Positions 40,857-51,656 are shown, counted from the first letter of the stretch. The stretch is 64,000 bases of DNA from Xanthostigma xanthostigma (GCA_963575645.1 OY754464.1:80574948-80638947), one strand, 5' to 3'. Made by a program: numbers and translations. Notes: a model not told the origin generated them from the sequence alone.

Positions 40857-40860
40857 ATTA

Positions 40861-41008
40861 TGTGGGGACTAATGTATTGCCACATATATTTTTATTTATT
40901 TATTCAAAAAAACTTTAAACGTACACAAGAAAATTTTATAACAATTATTGTTGTTTTTCGTAACTAACTAAATTTTAAAACTTAAAATCCAGCTTGCGGT
41001 TCCCCACA
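40861..41008 (-). mobile_element. 5' LTR of the Gypsy element
   Basis: 148 bp, base-for-base the same as 36146-36293. Drives transcription toward lower coordinates. TSD ATGT follows at 41009-41012. Confidence 0.95.
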
Positions 41009-41412
41009 ATGTGTCAAGCGGTGGCGTCACCACGAGTGTGTCAGATACACTAGCCATCCAATCCTGCAATGCATCATGGGAAATGTGTCAAGCCAGTAAC
41101 TAAAGTATTTTCATCCTAACTCTTGAAATAATAATAAATATTGTTTATTAATTAATTAGCGCCTAAAACATTTTTTAGGCGCTAATTAATTAATAAACAA
41201 TATTTATTATTATTTCAAGAGCTAGGATGAAAATACTTTAGTTACTGGCTTGACACATTTCCCATGATGCATTGCAGGATTGGATGGCTAGTGTATCTGA
41301 CACACTCGTGGTGACGCCACCGCTTGACACATTTCCCATGATGCATTGCAGGATTGGAATACCTTCTTATATATTATCTTAACGTAGGCTATATTCGGTC
41401 CTACCATCCCAT

Positions 41413-42242
41413 CAGGGCTGCCAGATTTCTCTCCTCAGAAATCCGTCGGTAAGGCGAAAAGTGGTGGGGGAAGTGGTCTGAAAAATCTGTTTCCATCCGT
41501 TCGCCCGGTTCACCCATTAATGCAATGAGTGTGAGAGAGATAGAGAGTAAAGTGAAGTATGCGGTACCATAAACGACACATCGACGTGTTTCCACCTTCA
41601 TTATGGCTTTATTATTAACATTATTAAATGAATTTCGTATAAGACGTTGAATTTACTTTTACTTACAAACAGACTTTAAATTGAATAGAAATGATTCATT
41701 TTTTCACATCCAATGAATCGATTATTTCGTAGATTTTTCACATTTTTATGAAATAAAAATATTATATCGACTGTTAGAATGTTGCGATAGTAACAAACGC
41801 GGCAGTACAATCAGTTAAATCCTCAATGTGTTCCGTAAATCCGTGTAACTCGAAACACTTGACTCCAGTTGTGTGAAAAAAACGCATCAGACAGAGATAG
41901 CGAGTCGATATTCATCGATATAGGTGTGTGTTTCGCGAACACATTGTTTCATACACTCTCTTATCGTTTTCTACCCAAATAGAGAGAGGAGTAGGACAGA
42001 GGTAGTGAAAGAAACGTGCTCAGATATGCTCGAATGTGCTAAAAATACCCGAATGTCCCCAAATTATCGATTATCGAGTGAAGTTTGAATTTATATGTAG
42101 TAAAAAAGGTAAAAAATTCGGAAAAGTTAGAAAATCCGTTAAATCCGTTCAGATCATGAAATCCGTTCCATTATCCGTTCAAATTTATTTCTACTCGAAA
42201 AATCCGTTTGGAACGGAAAAATCCGTTCATCTGGCAGCCCTG
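41413..42242. mobile_element. hAT element, 830 bp, exact 8-bp TSD
   Basis: TIRs CAGGGCTGCCAGAT on both sides are flanked by CATCCCAT (41405-41412 and 42243-42250). ATCCGT occurs about nine times, mostly clustered in the right 120 bp and also near the left end, as expected of transposase subterminal sites. No transposase frame. Confidence 0.92.
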
Positions 42243-42482
42243 CATCCCATCGTTCCATCCGTGACGCTAGTCGTTACGCTTTATACCGGAAAAGAAGCAA
42301 TTATGCAAAAGCATCAAATAATTTCAGTGTTTCAGACCTACGCTTTAAATTAGTGACGGAACAGTTATTTGCGAACTGTTACTAAAAAAGAACCGGTTCT
42401 GAAAATAACAGAATAGGAATGAAAACAGATTTTGAAATTCCGTTCTATAATGTAGTCTACTATTTTTGAAAAAAAAATCATA

Positions 42483-42485
<3 letters not shown>

Positions 42486-42519
<34 letters not shown>

Positions 42520-42625
42520 TTTATTCCCACAAAAATGTTACAAAACAAAACAAATTATAAATCTAAAATTACGGAATTTTCCTACCCAACTTGACTTAAG
42601 TCAGTGCTAGGGTAGGAGTAATTAA
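42486..42625 (-). mobile_element. LINE-like 3' end with ATT tail
   Basis: Read on the minus strand: CTAGCACTGACTTAAGTCAA, then GTGGGAATAAAATTTATT and a (TTA)n run (plus 42486-42517). A short 3' UTR plus a simple-repeat tail fits a 5'-truncated non-LTR element. The family is not identified. Confidence 0.5.
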
Positions 42626-43024
42626 TTGAAAAATAAAAATAATCGTAAAACAGTGTGTGGCGTAGCGTGGGTGAATTATTTATTGCATTTTTATCTTTCT
42701 ATTTTGAAGTAACCGCGAAAAATGCTTGTGACGTCACACCTCAGTGACAGCTGACATTAGATGTTGTATTTATGGGTATAGAGCTGTGGTGCAGAGGTAT
42801 TTCGTAAAAAGGTAAACAAATTTATTTAATGATATGATTTATATTAAGCATTTTCTTAAAAGTAGGTACGCAGTAAAAATAGTATGGCTTTCTGTAGTTG
42901 CAAGTAAACTAACCTCAAAAATAACCTAAGACATAAGTGTAAAAACCGAATAAATAACAAATCAACTAATTAAATGATGCAGAAGTGAATGATTGCAACA
43001 AAAATGTACCTCTTTTCTTGTTTC
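42626..43024. other. unclassified sequence
   Basis: No feature recognised. Confidence 0.35.
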
Positions 43025-43165
43025 TTGCAATCAAAAAAATTAAAAACTATCCTATAGTGTAAGTTGGACCAAGCAAGACACATTTATAAAATTTCATTAA
43101 AATCGGCTCACTGGTTTGAGAGATTAGCGCGGACGAACATCGTGACACGAGATTTTTATATATTA
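43025..43165 (-). mobile_element. Helitron family B 5' fragment
   Basis: On the minus strand: TATAAAAATCTCGTGTCACG, GATTTTAATGAAATTTTATA, GGTCCAACTTACACTATAGG. A family A Helitron is inserted at its very 5' end, exactly at 43166. Confidence 0.75.
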
Positions 43166-43511
43166 CTAGCGCTCCCGCCCGGTTTCATCCGGGTGTAAAA
43201 GATTAAATGGGGGGAGGGACATGAATACGCACATTCATCTTATTTTACAGAGATGAATGTTGTGTTCAAATTTCATAATGTTCGGAGTTACCGTTCAAGA
43301 GTTTTTGTCGGACGGACAAATTTTGAGTTATATTTTTCATTGATGCTTCGCTCTTATTGGTCGTAGCGTGATATTATATAGCCTATAGCCTTCCTCGAAA
43401 AATGGACTATCCAACAATAAAAAAATTTTCAATTCGAACCAATAGTTCCTGAGATTGGCGCGTTTAACCAACCAAACAAACAAACTCTTCAACTTTATAT
43501 ATTAGTATAGA
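43166..43511 (-). mobile_element. Helitron family A, complete short copy
   Basis: Minus strand: A, then TCTATACTAATATATAAAGT ... CACCCGGATGAAACCGGGCG GGAGCGCTAG, then T. 346 bp with both termini intact and an end hairpin. Confidence 0.87.
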
Positions 43512-45089
43512 TTATTTTGTAACAGTTATTTAGAACAGTTTTTTAAGAACAGGAACAGTACACCTATTATTGGCAAAGAACTGTTTTGGCGATCACAATT
43601 TTCAATCAATGAGGACACGAAAGATAAAACTGTTACCGACTGAAAATTTTACATGATAACATTTTTTATTGTTTCAAATAGAATCTCTAATACTACGTGA
43701 AAAATCCAACTTTTTTAACGACATACCACAAATACCGTGACGGCATCACGCTACTGTTTTTTTTATCGTACGAATCATTATCCTCCCGTACACCAATTAG
43801 TGCAATTGGCCGTGTCTATTAAAAACATTTAAGTGAAATGAATAACTAAAAAAAAAATTTTATAAAAAAATATTGAACCCGTTTGAAAAAAAAAATAATA
43901 AAATATTGAGATTGTTGCCAAATTAAGCACTACTTATACCTTCTGTATTCTCTATGTGCAGCTGCTTGAAAGGGAAACGCTGAACGACCGTGCGCGCTTA
44001 GCGGCGAAAGCTGGCATTTTTACGGCACATGTACTGACATAAAATCAAAGGTAAAAAATGACAATTCGTAAATGCTGCATTATTAGTTGTAATAATACAT
44101 AAAAAGTGATGCTAGCTAATATTTGATCAAGGTTTTTATAAACATTAACTTTTCTTTTTTCACATTTGGTTTGAAACTTTGATGTTGCACAGTAATTTGA
44201 ATTCACTTTATACTAGTTGTCCTATTTGATATAATGTATTAAAGTGGCAGTGAGTTCGCCGGTCAATGGCGCCAGATGTCACGACTTTGATGTTGCACAT
44301 AATATGTACTTTTATCAAACTGCAGGCTTCGATCTCAAAATTGTAATATTTACCTACCCTTTTCAGTAGCTATTCTTGAAGGCGTACTTATTTTTAAATA
44401 AAAGTTTATATTGCTCACTTTTTGTGGCTTTGCAAAATTGCAATACGTAATTTGCACGTTAGTAAACCGACTTCTTTCTTGTACTTTGATTACTAAACTA
44501 GAAAAAAATACTGAACTTAAATAAATAAAAATATGTTCGGAACCAGTCCGTAAACATTCTGAATTTAACGGCGTCAAAATTATTCAAATTGGTTAACCCC
44601 TCGAGAAGTTATGGCTAGTGTTAAATGGATCATTTTATGACCACTATACACGCCTGAAAAAGCAGCCATTTTGTGGGAGGGAGGTAGTTCACAATAGTAG
44701 TTTATGTATCGTGAAGCAGTTATTTTGATACGAGATTGGACATTATGGCGAATTTTAACACTACACTTTTTTGCACCTTTCTATAAAATAGCTGGTTTTC
44801 ACATTGGTATTATTTTTGACATGTCCATTTGCAAGCCATTTGCAATATATTCGGATTGTGCAGCTTTGTTATCTCTGTTTCTCTTATAGGTAGTATTGAT
44901 TGGTAATTGACTGGTCACTTTTGAAAATTACTGTTGGATTGCTAAAATTGCTTGTTTTAGATCAAAGCACGAGTGTTAAACGGGTCATTTTACTACCGCT
45001 ATACAGACATAAAAGCAGAGCTAGTTTAATTACTCCCTTTATCCCCCCCATATCTACGCACTTGGCAGGCCTGTGGTAGACAAATAGAT
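43512..45089. other. unclassified sequence
   Basis: No gene or terminus recognised over 1.6 kb. Short open frames near 44350 and 44704 have no family resemblance. Confidence 0.4.
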
Positions 45090-46235
45090 ACCATGATTTT
45101 TAGTACAAGACCCCGATTTGGCTCGATCTTCATCAATCGAGTTTTCTAATGAAATTTGAATTTTGATAATGTATAAAGAAAAATTGATTTGGTTGACATT
45201 CAATTTCTTGGCACAGCTATTTTTAATAAGAAATTAAAGTTGTCAATTTTATTTCTGAAATGCAGTTATCGAATTTTCAGATAAATTTATTACCAATCGA
45301 AAGTAAAATATGTATATAAAATGCCAAAGTTTGGTCGACATTTTGATTCCTGCCATAAAGCCAGGTAGACAGGCACCTTCGAATTAGTATTTTGCAGTTG
45401 TAGGCTTTTCTATGTCATATTATATGAAAATGTAGATAATTTTATTGCAAACACGTGGAACATATTATATGTAGGTAACCATGACAACGAATAAAAGTAA
45501 CAGCTTTAATGTTTTATTAAAAATAGCTGTGCCAAGAAATTGAATGTCAACCAAATCAATTTTTCTCTATTAATACATTAGTACCTGGGTGACCGAGCTT
45601 TGCTCGGAAAGTTAAATAAAATACTGATATGCTGATATCGCCAACTTTGAGAACAGTGTGACTCCTTTGTGGAGAGGATTGTCGGCCCTTATGGCAATCC
45701 GGTACTTGTAAAACTGATTCGCCGTCATCTTGATCTATGATATTGCATTTTTCGCTTCAAATTTAGGTTAAAAATTTATTTATTAAAATTACTCACCTAT
45801 AATAAAATTTTGTTTTTAACTTTCTTTCAAATACGTATTTATTTTAAGTCTCACTTGGATAGTAATTAAAGATTAACTGTCATAATATTTTGAAAACAAT
45901 TGTTTCATTGTATAAAATTCCAAAACCTACTTACAATATTTAAGTATTTTCATACGTCAAAAAATTGATTTTTATAATGATAAAATTTGTAAGAAAACGA
46001 TTTTTTCGAGAGATGAGACCTAGCTAAAACGATTTTTTGCCCCCCAAAATCCCTTTTCAGTTAATTTCATCTAAATCGTTAGGGCCGTTTTCGAGAAAAT
46101 ATTTAGGGACATAGGTAGGTAGATACAAGATTAGCTCGTTTAATAATATAGGGATATTATCAAAATTCAAATTTCATTAGAAAACTCAATGAATGAAGAT
46201 CGAGTCAAATCGGGATCCGAGACTAATTTTTTTTA
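45090..46235. repeat. family G palindrome split by a Helitron
   Basis: Left arm (CCCGATTTGGCTCGATCTTC, AATTTGAATTTTGATAATGT, AAATTGATTTGGTTGACATT, CTTGGCACAGCTATTTTTAA) pairs with the right arm 45500-45587 plus 46155-46235. The right arm is interrupted by 567 bp. A loop of about 230 bp holds AACACGTGGAACATATTATA. Confidence 0.8.
45588..46154 (-). mobile_element. Helitron family D, 567 bp, with readable empty site
   Basis: Minus strand: A, then TCCCTATATTATTAAACGAG ... hairpin CCGAGCAAAGCTCGG, then TCACCCAGGTACTAA, then T. The uninterrupted left palindrome arm reads the complement of TACATTATC, so the insertion lies exactly between A and T. Non-autonomous. Confidence 0.88.
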
Positions 46236-46706
46236 CAACTTTGTTAGGGAATCTAAAAAAAATCGAACCACTTAAAAGTATCTGTGGTACGCCCATGGAC
46301 GCAATGTTAGGCCGGTCTAAATCAAGTCAGTCATTTTTCTCTCCGCTCCAGAATACAGATCCTGCCGGTGATATGAATAGCCGGGAATATTTCTTAACTC
46401 CCGACTGGAATAAGCGTACATGCACTGGCAGAGCGAACTCTAACGAATAATTCCAACACTAGAATGCCATAATATTCATTTCATGCAAAAAATAATATTA
46501 TTTCAAAAGAATAAATGTTTGAATAAATGTGAAATATGTGTACCTTTTATACGGAAATGAATAGCCATTCTTGCGAAGGAAGTCTGCTTAGATCAGCAGT
46601 TCATAAAAGTTTCCGTACCGTAAAAAAAACATGCTAAGTTGTGGACTAAATTCTAGAAGCTGGTTTTGCACATGTGTTTCTACATTTTGAAGTTTTATAA
46701 AAGAAC
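46236..46706. other. unclassified sequence
   Basis: No feature recognised. Confidence 0.35.
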
Positions 46707-48016
46707 TAGCGGTCCGTCCCGGTTTCACCCGGGTGCGATATATATATTTCTGCAAAATGTATTTTGTTTGCGGCTCGGCGTTTATGAACTAATAGCTTTG
46801 AGCGAACTTGTAACGCGGCCGTACCGACACGCAAATAAAGGTTACAAATGTAATAATTTTATGATAATTATGGCTCTGATTTACGCAACGGTTATCTAAC
46901 TTTTCACAGACATGCGCAAGCTGCTGTTCGCTGACCCGTGGGAAAGCGCCGTTGATCATGTAATGGTTCCTGTAAATTTTACTTCAATAGATTTTCTTTA
47001 GGGTCGCCACCAATTTTTACTAAAATTGGAAAAGTTATGAACAATGGAAAAATTCAACAATAAAAAATATTTTTATACAAAGTAATTGTCTATAATAGAC
47101 GTTTATTATTGATTATGAAATGCGGTAACAATGACATACAATTTGAATAGTTTCTGAATGACGAAAATTAGTTAATATTACTTAATGCTAAGTTGTCTCG
47201 AGACTTTGGGTGGGGAAAACAGGATGTAAGAGGACTTACGAAGTGCTTCGGCGTTGGCGTATGCTGCAAATACTTCCTTCTTTCTTGCGTATATTAACAA
47301 CTTTTCCGTGAGCGCAATTTCTCTGCGTATCGCCACGGTACTTCACCATGATAAACCTCACTTATTTATTATCACGGGTACTTTTCTGACCCTATTTCAC
47401 CTTTACACAATATTAAATTCACTCCGCGATCACTTTGTCGCCACCTTTTACACTTTTTCAATATTACTTATAACTCCGCGGTCATTTGCCGCCTTAACTC
47501 CACTTTATAATGCTTTTATACCTTTCAATATTATTATCTTATACACGCTTTTATCTTTGGCGTATATTACAATATTAGCTTTCAACCTTGTCACCAGTTA
47601 TGACCTGTTACACCTGCAGACTCCCCCCTTTGCCTCTTAACTTAGCACGATGCTTACAGTTTGAGTGCTATTTTTCCACTACTTAAGAATTGCGCGGTTT
47701 CTTCTATAGCGCCGCGTCATTCTCCCCTCTAATTTTCTTCTTCTTGTTCGCTTTTTAGGTAATGGATAAAGGAATAAACTCTACTTCACTCATATACTCA
47801 CACAACATATACATTTCAAACATCGGCGGGAAAGCCGTACTGTTACAAACTCTAGCTGATGTCGCTACTTGGTACTAAAGTACAGCATTTCTTTCTGCCT
47901 CTCTTCCTGTTTCTTGCAGTAAAAAAAATAAAAACTATCCTATAGTGTAAGTTGGACCAAGCAAGACACATTTACAAAATTTCATTAAAATCGGTTCAAT
48001 GATTTCGGAGATTAGA
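46707..48016 (-). mobile_element. Helitron family B copy split by a solo LTR
   Basis: Minus strand 5' part at 48016-47852 (CCAACTTACACTATAGGATA, AGTAGCGACATCAGCTAGAG) and 3' part at 46808-46707 ending CCGGGACGGACCGCTAG then T. Between them lies a 1,039-bp insertion. The first bases of the element are missing. Confidence 0.75.
46809..47847. mobile_element. solo LTR, 1,039 bp, TSD AACT
   Basis: TGTAACGCGGCCGTACC ... GGCTTTCCC-type end GCCGTACTGTTACA (TGT...ACA), flanked by AACT at 46805-46808 and 47848-47851. No internal direct duplication of the ends was seen, so it is a single LTR rather than a full element. The 128-codon open frame at 47254 lies within it and is not supported as a gene. Orientation not decided. 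Confidence 0.75.
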
Positions 48017-48867
48017 TAAGAAACGTCTTAGGTTACCATTCAAATATGTCTGGAAGAACACAATGTGAAGCAAACGTTTTTTATAACTTACATATTAGCT
48101 ACAAATCGTTCGTTTGTTTTCAAGCCGCTTTTCCTAACCAAGGGACCCTATGCACATTCTTTTGGTAGGCGTACTTTTTCCAATCAGACAGTATTTTTCA
48201 TCACATGAAGGAGCTATTTATGCTCTGTTTAGTAATAAAAGAAATTCAGTGTATATATTTTAGTATCGACTCCTGAATCAATTACTACCTTTGTTGTTGA
48301 TTATCGAGTATTCAATATCTATATCTATAGGCTAGACGGCGAGGAGTTTTGGGTGTATTATTCGGGCACAGGCGAGATTATTGTTGAAATCGCTTCGTTT
48401 TAGGGTGTAGTTCAACCCTAGCTCTAAGTTTGCTTACAAATTGTTGGTGTGCTTGATTTTATAATTAACAATTAGTGACGAAAATAGTGTTTTTTCTCTA
48501 TTTCCTTTAATATCTCCGTTCCTCTTGACTTTTAGTATAGCATATGCATTGAAGAAGTTGTTCCTTATGAAATTTCCTAAAAAATGAGCACTGACAGAGG
48601 TCGCTAAGTGCAATTGTTAACTTGCAAATAGCCCCGAAAGTTAAAAAAACACGTTTTTTCACTATTTTTTTACTAAAAAATGACCGCACATAGATGGTTG
48701 AAAAATCTCAAAAATGATGTCTATATGTTGACCCAAACATCCATGAATAATTTTAGCGTCAATTACTTCTCGAGTAGTTAACGATCACTTTTTTTTGTTT
48801 CCTTAATTGCAAATTGCGCCATTTTTTTCACAAACGGGTTTCGCTGGTCGGACCAAGCCAGAAAAAC
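48017..48867. other. unclassified sequence
   Basis: No feature recognised. Confidence 0.35.
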
Positions 48868-49075
48868 CACAAATCCACTTAACTTTAGTATCTCGTTGGA
48901 ATTTTTGGAAAAAAATTAATTCTAACCGATTTTATAACGATTGAATATTGGAAAAGTTATATGGTTTTATACGTTTGTCTAAAATTGATATCGCTAAAGA
49001 AATCGTTATAAAATCGGTTAAAATTAATTTTTTCCAAAAATTCCAACTGGATACTAAAGTCAGTGAAACAGCGAG
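48868..49075. repeat. palindrome, arms about 75 bp
   Basis: GTTGGAATTTTTGGAAAAAA / TTTTTTCCAAAAATTCCAAC and ACCGATTTTATAACGATT / AATCGTTATAAAATCGGT pair around a 55-bp loop. Confidence 0.85.
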
Positions 49076-49422
49076 ATCATTATTGTCCGAAAGTGGAGAG
49101 CCACTGATTTCTTTGTATCAAAATATTCTTTAGACCTTCATTCCCGTATATGACTTCTAAAAAAGTGCCATTAAAATTAAACGAACTGCTATCATATTTT
49201 GAAAAACCAATTATTTTTCATATTTTTTGCATTGATGTTTTGTTAGCTGAGTAATTTTAAATGCAGTTAATATTTTACCATTACAATGCCACAAGTGGGA
49301 AATGACAGACATTTTCTAATTAAGTTAAAAATTTACTTTTCATTTTTTTCACAATACTTTTTCTACTCCAAGTCCCCGGAGTGCAAAAAGAAGCATTTTT
49401 TTGGAAAACCCAATGTAATATT
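49076..49422. other. unclassified sequence
   Basis: No feature recognised. Confidence 0.35.
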
Positions 49423-50018
49423 AAAAAAAAAATTGGTTGTCTGTAAAGTCGGTTTACAGACGATAGTTTTACGTGATAACGTATTCCGTAATACATAACC
49501 TAAATTCTACATATAATTATTATAATAATTCGAATCTATGATATTGCATCTTTCGCTTCAAATTTAGGTTAATTTTATGTATTAAAATACTCACCACATA
49601 TATTAATAATTGTTTTTTTAACTTTCTTTCTTTCGTATTTATTTTAAGTCTCAAAGATTAATTGTCATAATATTTTGAAAACAATTGTTTCACTGTTTAT
49701 ATAAAATTCCAAAACCTACATACAATATTTAAGTATTTTCATACGTCAAAAAATTGATTTTTATAATGATAAAATTTGTATGAAAACGATTTTTTCGAGA
49801 GATGAGACCTAGCTAAAACGATTTTTTGCGCCCCCAAAATCCCTTTTCAGTAAATTTCATCCAAATCGTTAGGGCCGTTTTCGAGAAAAGCATGCACAGG
49901 GTCAGGCGGAACGCTAGGAACGTTACGAACGTTACACTTTTTCGTGCATGCAGCCGGTGTTTTATCAATTTATAAGATTGGTGATTCATCAATTTATAAG
50001 ACGTTATCACGTCAAAAA
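49423..50018 (+). mobile_element. MITE family A with a foreign interior
   Basis: Usual ends (ATTGGTTGTCTGTAAAGTCG at left, ATCACGTCAAAAAA at right). Positions 49504-49888 are not the normal interior but a copy of the Helitron D segment 45735-46110 (GATATTGCATCTTTCGCTTC, TTAGGGCCGTTTTCGAGAAA), without Helitron termini. Confidence 0.82.
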
Positions 50019-50278
50019 AAACACAATTTTATATTTATATACGAAATATTTTTAATATCGACTCACCTAATTGAACGTTTTGAGACAATCAAATATTTAT
50101 TTCTATTTTGATTTTTCTAAGCGGGTGTCCACATTTTTAGGCTGTTGACTAGACTCTGTAAATAAAAATTATTGTCAGACAAATGTACAAAATCATTGAC
50201 AAAAGTAGAAAACTATATCTGCTAGGAACATGATAGTTTTTCTGTAAAGAATACCTCTAACACCACAGTTTTTTTTCG
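50019..50278. other. unclassified sequence
   Basis: No feature recognised. Confidence 0.3.
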
Positions 50279-50575
50279 GAATAACAATATAACACAAGAT
50301 GACGTTTCGATCCGGATTTTCTTCAGAAATATCTAAAAATAGAAAAATTAATTAGTATTAAGTTATTTATTATCTAATAAAAATCACGCAAGATTGAAAG
50401 TATGAATGATTCAATGATTTTTCATAATTTTTTTAATCATTCATACTTTCAATCTATCGTGATTTCTATTAGATAATAAATAACTTAATACTAATTAATT
50501 TTTTTATTTTTAGATATTTCTAAAGAAGGTCCAAATCCGGATCGAAACGTCATCTTGTGTTATATTGTTTTGTAA
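50279..50575. repeat. foldback palindrome FB3
   Basis: AACAATATAACACAAGATGA / TCATCTTGTGTTATATTGTT outer arms, GACGTTTCGATCCGGAT, then TTAATTAGTATTAAGTTATT pairs. Arms about 135 bp. It adjoins a family B terminus at 51165, with a MITE A between them. Confidence 0.9.
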
Positions 50576-50583
50576 TTTTATTA

Positions 50584-51161
50584 TTTTTGACGTGATAACG
50601 TCTTATAAATTGATGAATCACCAATCTTATAAATTGATAAAACATCGGCTGCATGCACGAAAAAGTGTAACGTTCCTAAATCCTAACGTTCCTAATGTTC
50701 GTAACGCTCCGCCTGACCCTGTGCGTGCTTTTTGCTAATTTCTCGCTCAATTTAAATCAGATCGGCTTGAAACCAGTCTTAAACGAAAGAGGAGAACATT
50801 TTACATAGATTTCGTATAACAGAATTTGCCTAAACAGTTTTTTTATACAAATTTATATAGAAAAATAGCTGTATAAATGCAACATGAAAACGGCTGCATT
50901 TCTAATGTTTAATTCAATTTTTTGACATTAGTATTTTGTGAAATGCAACGCCTTCTAAGTTAAGTATTGGAATAACTAATTATTATTAGAACATAATGCT
51001 TTGACAGTTGCAAACGTCACTTTTGACATTTCTTATCATTCCGACACCAAGGATAAGCGGATTGAAACCAAATTTTGGGAGGTTTAGGTTATGTATTACG
51101 GAATACGTTATCACGTAAAACTATCGTCCGTAAACCGACTTTACAGACAACCAATTTTTTT
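50584..51161 (-). mobile_element. MITE family A, long form
   Basis: Opens GACGTGATAACGTCTTATAA and closes GACTTTACAGACAACCAAT. It has the standard long interior, minus a stretch of about 75 bp (ACGCGGTCGGTCGTC...) present in the 21.6-kb copy. It lies inside a family B end. Confidence 0.85.
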
Positions 51162-51164
51162 GTC

Positions 51165-51203
51165 AATATATTGGTGTGAGAAAAATTGGTCGACAATTTT
51201 ATT
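51165..51203. repeat. family B terminus
   Basis: TTGTCAATATATTGGTGTGA and AAATTGGTCGACAATTTTAT, matching 35780-35830. Its other half is FB3 across the MITE A. Confidence 0.75.
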
Positions 51204-51219
51204 TATATGATAATTATAT
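51204..51219. repeat. SINE target-site duplication, left
   Basis: TATATGATAATTATAT, identical to 51641-51656. Confidence 0.88.
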
Positions 51220-51640
51220 AATAATAATAATAAATAATGCATTTAACGTCCGTTTCTCGACTTTATGTCATAATAGACGCCATTTGCACCATTACTATTT
51301 TCCATCTATCACACTTCTCGTTATTTTCTACATTTTTTCAACTTCAACTAATTGCGAATGAAGGAATTTTAGGACATTAGGATAAGGTAGGCAAATTTTA
51401 AGCATAAGAATTTGACAGGTAATCGGCAATGGCCTTGGATTAAGAACCAACTCGATATTTGTCTGGAATTATCGAGGGAAAGCATGGAAAACCTCAACAA
51501 GATGGCCGGTACAGGATTTACGGTTTCTCGGCGAGAGGCAGCAGGAAAAAATCTCAGCCAAATCTGCCCCCGCCGAGATTCGAACCCTGTACCCCCCGAA
51601 TGCGAGTCTAGTGCTCTCACCACTACGCTACGCCGCTCGG
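51220..51640 (-). mobile_element. tRNA-headed SINE with ATT tail, copy 2
   Basis: Minus strand: CCGAGCGGCGTAGCGTAGTG, A box TAGCGTAGTGGTGAGAG, B box GGTTCGAATCTC, a body of about 330 bp shared with 22514-22954, and a short ATT tail. Flanked by an exact 16-bp duplication typical of LINE-driven integration. The overlapping open frames on both strands are repeat sequence. Confidence 0.92.
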
Positions 51641-51656
51641 TATATGATAATTATAT

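Larger units (their letters stand above)
36146..41008 (-). mobile_element. intact Ty3/Gypsy LTR retrotransposon, 4,863 bp
   Basis: Order on the minus strand: 5' LTR, tRNA-Trp primer site, gag, -1 frameshift, pol (PR-RT-RH-IN), polypurine tract, 3' LTR. The LTRs are identical, both frames are open and a 4-bp TSD is present, so insertion is recent and the copy may be active. There is no env and no chromodomain. PR before RT and IN after RH place it in Ty3/Gypsy (Metaviridae). Confidence 0.95.
36093..41381. mobile_element. long-TIR palindromic element split by a Gypsy insertion
   Basis: Arms start TAAGATAATATATAA and contain TCCAATCCTGCAATGCATCA twice each, GTGGCGTCACCACGAGTGTG and a centre at about 41172 (GCGCCTAAAA / TTTTAGGCGC). 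The flanks ACGTAGGC(T) at 36085-36093 and 41382-41390 look like an 8-9-bp TSD. Without the retrotransposon and its 4-bp TSD the element is about 422 bp with arms of about 210 bp. Long TIRs and a 9-bp TSD would suit a Mutator-like MITE; this is inference. Confidence 0.8.

Noticed and set aside
47254-47640. 128-codon hydrophobic open frame
   Set aside because: Lies wholly inside a sequence bounded by TGT...ACA and an AACT duplication (solo LTR). Hydrophobicity follows from T/A-rich sequence.
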